5,413 bases of DNA, taken from JBKEBX01 sp047974615. Its GTDB lineage: Bacteria; Bacillota; Clostridia; Lachnospirales; CAMZNU01. How positions within the stretch are numbered: the first letter of the stretch is position 1; each line of letters begins with the position of its first letter. Below, in pieces: positions 1 to 5,133 of this stretch. The position numbers and the translations under genes are program-made. The stretch lies in NCBI GenBank assembly GCA_047974615.1, contig JBKECM010000166.1, forward strand, positions 1 to 5,413, read 5' to 3'. Under the pieces are notes generated by a model, which saw nothing but the letters and a program-made list of their open reading frames with translations, made no database searches and was not told where the DNA came from.

Positions 1-1035
1 ATTTTAATAAACGAACAAAAAATACCACTGGGTCAATGTTCAACTGAAATATTAAATTTAAGTGATGATTTCCTTGACGAAATGGGTAATGCAAGAGTTG
101 CATTAAGTAAAGCAGTTTATAATTTAATTAAAGAAGCAAACATTAGGAATGAACAAGAAGCTATACCGTTGCAAAATTTATTAAATGATACATTATCATT
201 TATAAAAAACATTCCACCATATAAATTTTTTCTAAAACAAGATTTTGCCGAAACATTAATCTTAGATTGTTTTGCAAATGCTCCTAAAGATTTTAAAGAG
301 TATCTAATGTTTTTCAATGAGGTAATAACAAAGCTTAAACCATTTTTTATGAATATATTTAACACAATAGATGAAATAATAGCATTTAAGACTTATTTTC
401 ATTCTATGCTAGAAGTATTTTTTGAAGATTTGAGAAAACGAAATTCAGAATTTTACGCATTAGGATTTTATCACTTTATAAAAGATCCGACTCACGCACA
501 AATAATACGAGAAAGCTTACCAGATATTAAGTCTTTTGATTTTAGCCAGTCACAAAATTTAAACGTTAGATATATCCCAATGCCTAATCCTGAAAACGAT
601 AGAGATTATGTAATAGCTGAAAAAATTAATTTCAATAGTTGTTCGTCATTTTTATATTTAGATTTTTTTAGAGCACTTATGAATGGTCATTGCCCACGCC
701 GATGTCATAACTGTGGAACATACTTTTTATTACTTTCAGGACACAATACTTGCTACTGTTCAAATCCAATTTCTGAACAAAAACATAAAAATAAAATCTC
801 AACTTGTCGTGATGTTGGAGCACACAATAAAGAACGTGAACAAAAAGAAAATCGTACTCCTACTAGACAAGAGTACGACAAAGTTTATAACAGATTAAAG
901 ACTAGAAAGAACAGAAAAAAGATTTCAAGTGACGAGTTTAACGACTTGGTTTCTAAGGCTTTAAGCTATAAAGACCAAAACGAAAATGGAGAGCTTTCTG
1001 ACGCAAAATATCGTGAGATTATGGGCGAATTTTAG
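1..1035 (+). CDS. DUF6076-like protein with C-terminal cysteine-rich (zinc-finger-like) domain, 5' end outside window
   Basis: The reading frame is open from base 1 to the TAG at 1033-1035, giving 344 visible residues. The first ATG (base 82) has no ribosome binding site before it, so the true start is upstream of the window. The N-terminal two thirds is helical-looking and unremarkable. The C-terminus carries a cysteine cluster (visible residues C231, C235, C238, C251, C253, C269 and H275) in the order RRCHNCG, then NTCYCSN, then TCRDVGAH. A basic segment with EYDKVYNRLKTRKNR follows. This order matches what I recall of the DUF6076 family of Clostridia, whose function is unknown. A zinc-binding, possibly nucleic-acid-binding role is inference from the cysteines and the basic tail. 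The gene is alone on the + strand here and a terminator follows it. Family call fairly sure; function unknown. Confidence 0.8.
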   Translation: MLINEQKIPLGQCSTEILNLSDDFLDEMGNARVALSKAVYNLIKEANIRNEQEAIPLQNLLNDTLSFIKNIPPYKFFLKQDFAETLILDCFANAPKDFKEYLMFFNEVITKLKPFFMNIFNTIDEIIAFKTYFHSMLEVFFEDLRKRNSEFYALGFYHFIKDPTHAQIIRESLPDIKSFDFSQSQNLNVRYIPMPNPENDRDYVIAEKINFNSCSSFLYLDFFRALMNGHCPRRCHNCGTYFLLLSGHNTCYCSNPISEQKHKNKISTCRDVGAHNKEREQKENRTPTRQEYDKVYNRLKTRKNRKKISSDEFNDLVSKALSYKDQNENGELSDAKYREIMGEF

Positions 1036-1038
1036 CAC

Positions 1039-1139
1039 AGACCACTTGAAAGACCACAGACAAGTCTTTTGTTTTTCTCATTTTCTAAATTCCTAGACCA
1101 CCTAAAGTGGCACATTGAACTTTTACAGACCACCTGAAA
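1039..1139. repeat. Cluster of four AGACCAC heptamers
   Basis: AGACCAC occurs at 1039-1045, 1051-1057, 1095-1101 and 1127-1133. Three copies extend to a 14-mer of the form YAGACCACYTRAAR (1038-1051, 1094-1107, 1126-1139). All are in the same orientation, directly behind the DUF6076-like gene. Spacing is irregular (12, 44 and 32 bases), so this is not a regular tandem array. It could be a protein-binding cluster or remnants of an older repeat; function unknown. Confidence 0.55.
1047..1078 (+). terminator. Probable rho-independent terminator of the DUF6076-like gene
   Basis: A 6-bp perfect stem, AAAGAC (1049-1054) with GTCTTT (1064-1069), encloses a 9-nt loop and runs into TTTTGTTTTTCTC. It begins about 12 bases after the stop codon. 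The stem is short, so this is a moderate call. Confidence 0.5.
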
Positions 1140-1149
1140 AATATAACTT

Positions 1150-1175
1150 GCAATTTATAAATGTTTATGAATTGC
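1150..1175. repeat. Near-perfect 26-bp palindrome
   Basis: GCAATTTATAAA (1150-1161) and TTTATGAATTGC (1164-1175) are 12-bp inverted arms with one mismatch and only two bases between them. So short a centre suits a dimeric DNA-binding site better than an RNA hairpin. No T-tract follows. The palindrome lies in non-coding DNA with no gene start nearby. Confidence 0.6.
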
Positions 1176-1356
1176 ACTTGTGGAAATTTCGGCATTTTTA
1201 TACTAGCACCAATCTTAGCACCAAGTACAATCCTTAATTTTTGGGGTTTATCGGTATTTTAAAACCATATTAGCTCCAATTTTAGAGACACGCCCACTTT
1301 CCTAGAGCTAGAAATTTCCGAGAAAAAGCACGGCATTGCAGGGCTTTCAGTCGATT

Positions 1357-1380
1357 GAGGTAGGTGCTTAGCACCACCTC
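1357..1380. other. Strong GC-rich hairpin, terminator-like
   Basis: GAGGT (1357-1361) pairs with ACCTC (1376-1380) and GGTGC (1363-1367) pairs with GCACC (1371-1375). The loop is TTA and one A (1362) is bulged. Ten base pairs this rich in G+C stand out in the A+T-rich surroundings. On the + strand it is followed by TTTAACCTGCTATTTTT, an imperfect T-tract, so it may be a terminator or a structured RNA element. No gene end adjoins it. Confidence 0.45.
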
Positions 1381-1625
1381 TTTAACCTGCTATTTTTAGA
1401 GAGCCTAAATATCTGCAATTTCAAGCAATTTTAGTGAAATATTAAAATTTCTTTTTTCGCAAATAAAGTGCTAACACGCCCTTTTACACTTTCAATGCTA
1501 TCATTGTTCAAGTGACCCCATAAAAATCTTCACAAGGGCTTTTTTCTTGCCAATAAAAAGGTATCTACTTTGATTTTCAAATTCTACAATCTATAAGCCC
1601 AGTAAAATCAGTGTTTCTAGAGATG

Positions 1626-1668
1626 AAAAGCAGGTAGCCAGTTTAATAACTACCTGCCAATTTTAAAT
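1626..1668 (-). terminator. Hairpin with 8-bp perfect stem; first copy of a repeated element
   Basis: GCAGGTAG (1630-1637) pairs perfectly with CTACCTGC (1650-1657). On the - strand the stem is followed by TTTTC, so it can act as a second, backup terminator of the DUF6809-like gene. The same element recurs at 4494-4535: AAAAGCAGGTAGC is identical in both, then TTAATAACT and AATTTTAAAT are shared. In that second copy the right arm has decayed. Confidence 0.5.
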
Positions 1669-1690
1669 TGAAAATTCATTTAAAGTTTAG

Positions 1691-1728
1691 TGAAAAAATA
1701 AACAGACAACCAATAGTCATCTGTTTAT
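1691..1728 (-). terminator. Rho-independent terminator overlapping the stop of the DUF6809-like gene
   Basis: ATAAACAGA (1698-1706) and TCTGTTTAT (1720-1728) form a perfect 9-bp stem with a 13-nt loop. Read on the - strand the stem ends in TCTGTTTATTTTTTCAC, giving a run of T directly after it. The stem includes the stop codon at 1725-1727. It serves the leftward gene. Confidence 0.75.
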
Positions 1729-2469
1729 GAATTACTTATATTTTCTTTTATTTTTTCATCTTGCTTTTCAATTTCTTTGTAAATATTATCAAAATCTCTC
1801 ATTAACCTTGAACCAATCTTAAAGCCATTGAAATAAGAATTAAATAAAATATAATTATTATGTTGTTTTTCAATGCGAATAAAGTTAATAAAATTTTCTG
1901 CTGTGCTATCACTAACTTCCATAATAAATTCACTTTCCATAAATAATAATCTTCTATACTTTTTGATATAGTCATCACTTTTTGTATCCTTAATATCTTC
2001 AAAGTTTAATTTACTATCGTAAAATAATGATAGTAGACTTTGTATAGCTTCATCATCTGTAAAGTCCATAACAGCTAAAACATTCTTATAATTCTCTACC
2101 TTCTTTTCAGTTTTATACCCTGCCAAACCTTTTACATAATTATAAAACTCTGGCGCTGTTACTTTTTTTGTAGAATATTCTATCTCAATTTCTCCATTTT
2201 GCTCTCTTTCATTAATAATTGAACCCATTTTTGAGCCAAAGCTTATTCCATAATAAAATGCTAATTCTTCATCTTCAACAATTAAGTCTAATATAGCTTC
2301 TTCGATATCTTTTAGCATCTTTTTCAAGTTTTTCATTTCCTTTAATTTCTTCAATGATTTTATAATAAGAATAAGTTGGTTTATTTTTTGTACCTCTTAT
2401 CTTAGCAGTACTAAGTTCGATTAAAGTACTTTCATTATTATAAAGCTTGTCTAACATAAGTATGTCCAT
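1725..2469 (-). pseudogene. DUF6809-like protein of two related repeats, interrupted by a frameshift
   Basis: Two overlapping frames make one protein. The first starts at ATG 2467-2469 behind AGAAAGGA (plus-strand 2476-2483, 6-nt spacing), begins MDILMLDKLYNNESTLIELS and runs to a stop at 2275. The second continues the homology to a stop at 1725. It is open from before the TTG at 2354 but has no good start, the next being ATG 2336. Joining them needs a +1 shift near 2310-2335, in an A-rich run; the joined product would be about 247 residues. It contains two related units: LDKLYNN...FYYGISFGSKMG and LLSLFYDSK...SYFNGFKIGSRLM. Each ends in the G-F-x-x-G-x-x-M pattern I recall from DUF6809 (function unknown). 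The shift could be mutation, sequencing error or programmed frameshifting; no known slippery signal is seen. The C-terminal tail is highly charged. Family call moderate. Confidence 0.65.
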
Positions 2470-2549
2470 AGCAATTCCTTTCTGTTTAACAAGCCAATAC
2501 ATTGGATATTTATTATATACCTAGCTTTGCTAATGTGAAAAAGTAACAT
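2451..2549 (-). CDS. 32-codon leader ORF before the first DUF6809-like gene
   Basis: An ATG at 2547-2549 sits 5 bases after a perfect GGAGG (plus-strand CCTCC 2555-2559), right behind the proposed transcription start. The peptide begins MLLFHISKARYIINIQC and ends with TAG at 2451-2453. It overlaps the start of the next gene (2469) by 19 bases in another frame. It has a better ribosome binding site than the gene it precedes, so it may couple or attenuate translation of that gene. I do not recognise the peptide. Confidence 0.5.
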   Translation of the reverse strand: MLLFHISKARYIINIQCIGLLNRKELLWTYLC

Positions 2550-2551
2550 TT

Positions 2552-2606
2552 CCACCTCCAGTCTATCACTACAGACTATACCACAAATTTTTTAGAAGTC
2601 TATACT
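2552..2606 (-). repeat. Promoter/leader repeat, copy A
   Basis: This 55-bp stretch matches 4999-5052 at about 47 positions with one gap. The core CTATCACTACA and the following ACTATACCACAA are kept almost unchanged, covering the -10, start site and ribosome binding site. Both copies stand on the same strand before a DUF6809-like gene. Conservation here is much higher than in the genes behind, which points to a regulatory function or to gene conversion. Confidence 0.75.
2575..2602 (-). promoter_or_regulatory. Extended -10 promoter of the first DUF6809-like gene
   Basis: On the - strand, TAGACT (plus 2597-2602) is followed after 16 bases by TATAGT (plus 2575-2580), and the -10 is preceded by TGG, an extended -10. 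Transcription would start near 2568, just before the GGAGG of the leader ORF. An inverted pair AGTCT (2560-2564) and AGACT (2573-2577) spans the start site. The -35 lies within about 10 bases of the end of the endonuclease gene. Confidence 0.6.
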
Positions 2607-2616
2607 AAACAAAATA

Positions 2617-3249
2617 TTATTTAATAAATTCCAATAAATTATTTTCAAAAAAATCTAGTAACTCCCCAAGATCATCTTGATTTCTCCACATATAATAATT
2701 TCTCTCATACCCTTGGAACCAATAAGCAATTTCTCTATTTCTTTTTGGGTCTCTTGTTATATCACCAACATAAACTATCCAGAATGGTAAAATATCGCTA
2801 TCAATATTACTCTTTTCTCTAATAACTTTCATTAAACCTGGTGTAAAATACTTACAGCTTCTCTCATGTGCATTACCTCTACCTGCAGCTGGATCTGTTG
2901 TCTCTATCCAACCATCCTGACGCTTAATTTCGCCAAATAATGTTTTGCCATTTTTATTGTTTCTAATAGCAAAATCCATCTTAATCCCCCAAGAATATTT
3001 GAACTTGCCATTTTTTCTTTTTTCGCTAACGTCAATATTATATATTTTTTCTTTGATGATTGTAGGTAATTCAAATGTAGAATAAATATTGTTAAAATCA
3101 CCAGGACTCCTTTCTACTTTAAATTCATTTGGGTACACATTATCTAATGCTTCTTGTAAAGTTTTCAAAAATTTTTCCTCTGTTTTTAAAGCTTTACTGC
3201 CACTTATTGTTTGCCAATTTCCCCTGTTTCTTAGTTCCGAACTTGCCAT
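2617..3249 (-). CDS. Type II restriction endonuclease, MunI family (predicted site CAATTG)
   Basis: This 210-residue protein resembles MunI (about 202 residues as I recall it) from end to end, starting with SELRNRGNWQTISG. The PD-(D/E)XK nuclease core is D92, E107 and K109 in MDFAI...FGEIKRQDGW; the usual P before the Asp is M91. Then comes AAGRGNAHERSCKYFTPGL (121-139). Its GNAHER corresponds to the EcoRI GNAIER segment that reads the inner AATT. R124 aligns with MunI R115, which reads the outer C:G, so CAATTG cleavage is predicted rather than GAATTC. Later motifs LPFWIVYVGDITRDPKR and YYMWR also match. ATG 3247-3249 follows AGGAGA (plus 3257-3262) by 7 bases. The gene is divergent from the methyltransferase. 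No clear terminator follows, so transcripts may run on into the DUF6809-like gene. Confidence 0.95.
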   Translation of the reverse strand: MASSELRNRGNWQTISGSKALKTEEKFLKTLQEALDNVYPNEFKVERSPGDFNNIYSTFELPTIIKEKIYNIDVSEKRKNGKFKYSWGIKMDFAIRNNKNGKTLFGEIKRQDGWIETTDPAAGRGNAHERSCKYFTPGLMKVIREKSNIDSDILPFWIVYVGDITRDPKRNREIAYWFQGYERNYYMWRNQDDLGELLDFFENNLLEFIK

Positions 3250-3290
3250 TTGTCACTCTCCTTTTAAGTCGCCCTCAAAATATATAAATA

Positions 3291-3319
3291 TTGAAGATTT
3301 TTATATAATATGCTATAAT
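3291..3319 (+). promoter_or_regulatory. Strong promoter toward the methyltransferase
   Basis: TTGAAG (3291-3296) and TATAAT (3314-3319) are separated by exactly 17 bases, and TGC precedes the -10, an extended -10. Transcription near 3326 would leave a leader of about 130 bases. An 8-bp inverted pair, TATATAAA (3281-3288) and TTTATATA (3300-3307), is centred on the -35 and could be an operator, although such pairs arise easily in A+T-rich DNA. Confidence 0.7.
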
Positions 3320-3358
3320 GATAATAACATAAAAAAAGATTTTTGCATACACTATTAG

Positions 3359-3394
3359 GTAAAAATATACAAAAAATTAAATTTATATTTTTAC
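3359..3394. repeat. 11-bp perfect inverted repeat in the R-M control region
   Basis: GTAAAAATATA (3359-3369) and TATATTTTTAC (3384-3394) are perfect inverted arms around a 14-base A+T-only centre. The element lies downstream of the strong promoter and covers the -35 of a second candidate promoter. It may be an operator or a leader stem-loop; it is not a terminator by form, because the stem is almost all A-T and no T-run follows. Confidence 0.6.
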
Positions 3395-3418
3395 TTTACT
3401 TTTTTAATTAAGTATTGT
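3390..3418 (+). promoter_or_regulatory. Second, weaker candidate promoter of the methyltransferase
   Basis: TTTACT (3390-3395) and TATTGT (3413-3418) are 17 bases apart, each matching consensus at four of six positions. Transcription near 3425 would give a leader of about 30 bases, a more usual length than from the upstream promoter. Confidence 0.35.
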
Positions 3419-3439
3419 AACATACACAAAACAACTTTT

Positions 3440-3457
3440 AGGAGGTACTTAATTTTG
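3440..3457 (+). promoter_or_regulatory. Ribosome binding site fixing a TTG start
   Basis: AGGAGG (3440-3445) lies 9 bases before TTG 3455-3457. No ATG or GTG in this frame occurs near it, and the first in-frame ATG falls after the catalytic DPPW, so TTG must be the start. A perfect binding site with a weak start codon may tune the amount of methyltransferase. Confidence 0.8.
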
Positions 3458-4180
3458 ACTGATAATAATATTAGCGGATATTCTATTTATAATGTCCAGG
3501 CTAAGAAAAAAACAAAGTTAAATCCATTGGATGAATTATACCCTAGTTTACCTAAAACCAAATATGACATAATATATGCTGATCCTCCATGGGATTATGG
3601 TGGGAAAATGCAATTTGATAAATCTAGTATTAAAAGCGAAAATGAAGGATTCAAGAAAAATATTTTTATAAGTTCAGCTACTTTTAAATATCCTACTCTC
3701 AAATTAAAAGAATTAAAGTTACTAGATGTAAATTCTATTGCTAATGATGATGCACTACTATTTATGTGGACTACTGGACCTCATTTAGCAAATGCTATTG
3801 AATTAGGTAGTGCATGGGGATTTGAATACAAGACTATAGCTTTTGTTTGGGATAAAATGATACACAATCCAGGTCAGTATACTTTATCTCAAACAGAAAT
3901 GTGCCTAGTTTTTAAAAAAGGTAGAATACCAAAACCTCGAGGTGCAAGAAATATTCGTCAGTTTCTTCAGTTTCCTAGAGGAAAGCATAGCCAAAAACCA
4001 ATAAAAATTATAGATAATATTACTAAGATGTTTCCAAAACAAAAGAAGATAGAACTTTTTGCTCGTAACAATTATAATGGATGGGATAATTGGGGATTAG
4101 AAATACCAGACTCTAAAATAGATATTCCACCATTAGAGCAATTAAATCAAAATACACAAACAAATTTATTTGATAATTAA
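3455..4180 (+). CDS. Adenine-N6 DNA methyltransferase, MT-A70 type, partner of the MunI-like endonuclease
   Basis: This 241-residue enzyme should transfer a methyl group from S-adenosylmethionine to adenine in the site cut by the neighbouring endonuclease, predicted CAATTG, protecting host DNA. The catalytic motif is YADPPW (41-46). LLFMWTTGPHL (101-111) follows, then WGFEYKTIAFVWDK (121-134), HSQKP (178-182) and the cofactor-side segment KIELFARNNYNGWDNWG (198-214), all typical of MT-A70 adenine methyltransferases such as M.MunI. No separate target-recognition domain is visible, as is normal for this small class. The tail after residue 215 is polar and ends in LFDN. The gene is divergent from the endonuclease with 205 bases between the starts, and a terminator follows. 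Site specificity is inferred from the endonuclease, not seen in this protein. Confidence 0.93.
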   Translation: MTDNNISGYSIYNVQAKKKTKLNPLDELYPSLPKTKYDIIYADPPWDYGGKMQFDKSSIKSENEGFKKNIFISSATFKYPTLKLKELKLLDVNSIANDDALLFMWTTGPHLANAIELGSAWGFEYKTIAFVWDKMIHNPGQYTLSQTEMCLVFKKGRIPKPRGARNIRQFLQFPRGKHSQKPIKIIDNITKMFPKQKKIELFARNNYNGWDNWGLEIPDSKIDIPPLEQLNQNTQTNLFDN

Positions 4181-4302
4181 AATTAATGACCAACGTACAT
4201 ATAAAATATACTTTTCTTTGCTTTTAATGTAATATATTTTAAAAATACGGTAGTATTTAAATTATAAAAATACCAATATTACCACCTTATATTTCTAAAA
4301 TT

Positions 4303-4346
4303 AAAAACCCTTGCAGTTAACTAAAATGTTAAACAAGGTTTTTTAA
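4303..4346 (+). terminator. Rho-independent terminator after the methyltransferase
   Basis: CCTTG pairs with CAAGG and TTAAC with GTTAA inside it, around TAAAAT, and an A-run on the left faces TTTTTT on the right. The stem is followed by TTTTTTAATTTT. The A-run before and T-run after the stem mean it could also stop leftward transcripts. It lies about 120 bases past the stop; a smaller hairpin AAATAC/GTATTT is at 4243-4258. Confidence 0.8.
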
Positions 4347-4610
4347 TTTTCTAATTATTATGCGATTCATATATTTAACTATCTCGCTTATTTATAATAA
4401 CTTCTTAATTGTACATACATGAGGAATATTATTGCTACTATTTAACTTCCTCTGTTTATCACACACTAACTTATGTTTTTCTTTTCTACAATAAAAAGCA
4501 GGTAGCTAATTAATAACTGTCTACAAATTTTAAATACTACGCTACAAATTTAACTTTTCTTTACATTTAAATCTTAGTATTTACTTTTATTTATCTGTTA
4601 TTAATTTAAT
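4347..4610. other. Gap between the methyltransferase terminator and the second DUF6809-like copy
   Basis: No supportable gene. The - strand has a frame that is open from 4505 down to 4329 apart from one TAA at 4392-4394. It reads FYCRKEKHKLVCDKQRK and, past the stop, ISEIVKYMNRIIIRK. It has no start codon or ribosome binding site and could be a gene remnant or chance. The left part overlaps the terminator of the methyltransferase. Confidence 0.35.
4494..4535 (-). repeat. Second, decayed copy of the 1626-1668 hairpin element
   Basis: AAAAGCAGGTAGC (4494-4506) is identical to 1626-1638, and TTAATAACT and AATTTTAAAT follow at the same spacing, within a base. The right stem arm, CTACCTGC in the first copy, has become GTCTACAA here, so the hairpin is largely lost. 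As in the first copy it lies downstream of a DUF6809-like gene on the - strand. Confidence 0.6.
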
Positions 4611-4862
4611 TTATTTAGCAATATTTAAGCCTATCAATACTCCACTAAAATATGAAGTTTAAATCATATAGTTGTTTACAGTATGTAATTCCCTTACATA
4701 TCTTAAAAACCTTTCCACAGAAGTATTTCTTGCTGTGTATATAAACTCACTTTTTAAAAACATTACCTTTCTATATTTATCTACATAACTTTTAGTGTAT
4801 TTTTTACTAAGCTCAAATAAAATATTTGTACCACTATAAAGTTTATCAATATACTTTTCCAT
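4611..4862 (-). pseudogene. Second DUF6809-like gene, single repeat, with an in-frame stop
   Basis: ATG 4860-4862 follows AGAAAGGA (plus 4868-4875) by 5 bases, the same site as in the first copy. The product begins MEKYIDKLYSGTNILFELS, like the start of the 1725-2469 gene. It then matches that gene's second repeat: YRKVMFLKSEF against YRRLLFMESEF and VNNYMI against HNNYIL. The frame stops at TAA 4659-4661 after 67 residues, yet reading on gives TSYFSGVLIGLNIAK and a TAA at 4611-4613, which matches NSYFNGFKIGSRL. So a nonsense mutation seems to have cut the conserved last helix. A truncated 67-residue protein may still be made. Homology to the first copy is clear; function unknown. Confidence 0.7.
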
Positions 4863-4887
4863 TTTAATCCTTTCTTTTATTGAAAGT

Positions 4888-4992
4888 TTATAATAATGTG
4901 ATATAGTATTTATATAATAAACCCTTCGGTTTATTTGTTGAAAGAAATGGTTGAGATTTTCGGTCTATCCAGTTCTTTCTTTTTGTTTTCAA
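4888..4992 (-). CDS. Possible 34-codon leader ORF before the second DUF6809-like gene
   Basis: TTG 4990-4992 lies 9 bases after GGAGG (plus CCTCC 5002-5006), right behind the promoter repeat. The peptide is very basic, beginning LKTKRKNWIDRKSQPF, and ends at TAA 4888-4890, 25 bases before the next start. It has no sequence likeness to the leader of the first copy, only the same position. A hairpin at 4916-4935 lies inside it. Whether it is translated is uncertain. Confidence 0.35.
   Translation of the reverse strand: MKTKRKNWIDRKSQPFLSTNKPKGLLYKYYITLL
4916..4935 (-). other. Perfect 8-bp hairpin within the second leader
   Basis: On the - strand AATAAACC and GGTTTATT pair perfectly around the 4-nt loop GAAG. 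It lies inside the leader ORF and upstream of the gene. No T-run follows, so it is not a standard terminator; it may be an attenuation-type stem. Confidence 0.5.
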
Positions 4993-4998
4993 TAGTTT

Positions 4999-5052
4999 AC
5001 ACCTCCAAACTATCACTACATACTATACCACAATTTTTCACAAGTCCATACT
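4999..5052 (-). repeat. Promoter/leader repeat, copy B
   Basis: The 54-bp match to 2552-2606. The central CTATCACTACA and ACTATACCACAA are unchanged. The AGTCT/AGACT inverted pair of copy A is not kept here (AAACT and ATACT), so the palindrome is not the conserved part. Confidence 0.75.
5022..5048 (-). promoter_or_regulatory. Extended -10 promoter of the second DUF6809-like gene
   Basis: On the - strand TGGACT (plus 5043-5048) is followed after 15 bases by TATAGT (plus 5022-5027), with TGG just before the -10. Spacing is one base shorter than in copy A and short of the optimum, so it may rely on the extended -10. Confidence 0.5.
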
Positions 5053-5069
5053 TATTATCTATATTTCTT

Positions 5070-5096
5070 AAAAAAAATTAAAAGCCTTGAAGGCTA
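5070..5096 (-). terminator. Leftward terminator hairpin after an 8-codon ORF
   Basis: AGCC (5083-5086) pairs with GGCT (5092-5095), and on the - strand the stem is followed by TTTTAATTTTTTTT. AACC/GGTT (5096-5108) makes a second small stem beside it. It directly follows the short ORF at 5107-5133, so the two look like one leader/attenuator unit. Confidence 0.55.
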
Positions 5097-5106
5097 ACCT
5101 TTTGGT

Positions 5107-5133
5107 TTAATATCTCAAGACTTTCATATACAT
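5107..5133 (-). CDS. Possible 8-codon leader peptide MYMKVLRY
   Basis: ATG 5131-5133 lies 10 bases after AGAGGTG (plus CACCTCT 5144-5150) and the ORF ends at TAA 5107-5109. AGTTTACACCTC just upstream is shared with copy B at 4994-5005, so this looks like a third, diverged leader of the same kind. So short an ORF cannot be proved from sequence. Confidence 0.3.
   Translation of the reverse strand: MYMKVLRY

Larger units (their letters stand above)
1036..1724. other. Non-coding gap between the DUF6076-like gene and the first DUF6809-like gene
   Basis: About 690 bases with no supportable gene. It holds the AGACCAC cluster, the 1150 palindrome, the 1357 hairpin and two hairpins at its right end. 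TAGCACCAA is repeated 12 bases apart (1204-1212 and 1216-1224), and TAGCACC recurs near 1369. On the - strand a 58-codon frame is open at 1085-1258, but it has no start codon with a ribosome binding site. The G+C content looks higher here than in the neighbouring genes. The stretch may be the remnant of a recombination region or of lost genes, but nothing identifies it. Confidence 0.5.

Noticed and set aside
117..365. 82-codon - strand frame and a 71-codon + frame at 683-898
   Set aside because: Both lie wholly inside the DUF6076-like gene in other frames and have no motifs of their own.
1038..1139. CRISPR-like array from the AGACCAC repeats
   Set aside because: Repeat units are too short and unevenly spaced, and no cas gene is present.
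1085..1258. 58-codon - strand open frame containing LGAKIGASIKMPKFPQ
   Set aside because: No start codon with a ribosome binding site and no family recognised; it covers the repeats and palindrome, so it is left as non-coding.
1802..2002. 66-codon - strand frame
   Set aside because: Shadow of the DUF6809-like gene in another frame; low-complexity hydrophobic content.
2904..3101. 65-codon - strand frame
   Set aside because: Shadow frame within the endonuclease gene.
3089..3358. 89-codon + strand frame
   Set aside because: Mostly antisense to the start of the clearly coding endonuclease gene, with no ribosome binding site and no recognisable motif.
3250..3454. Controller (C) protein gene between the R and M genes
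   Set aside because: No open frame of adequate length and no helix-turn-helix sequence in this stretch on either strand.
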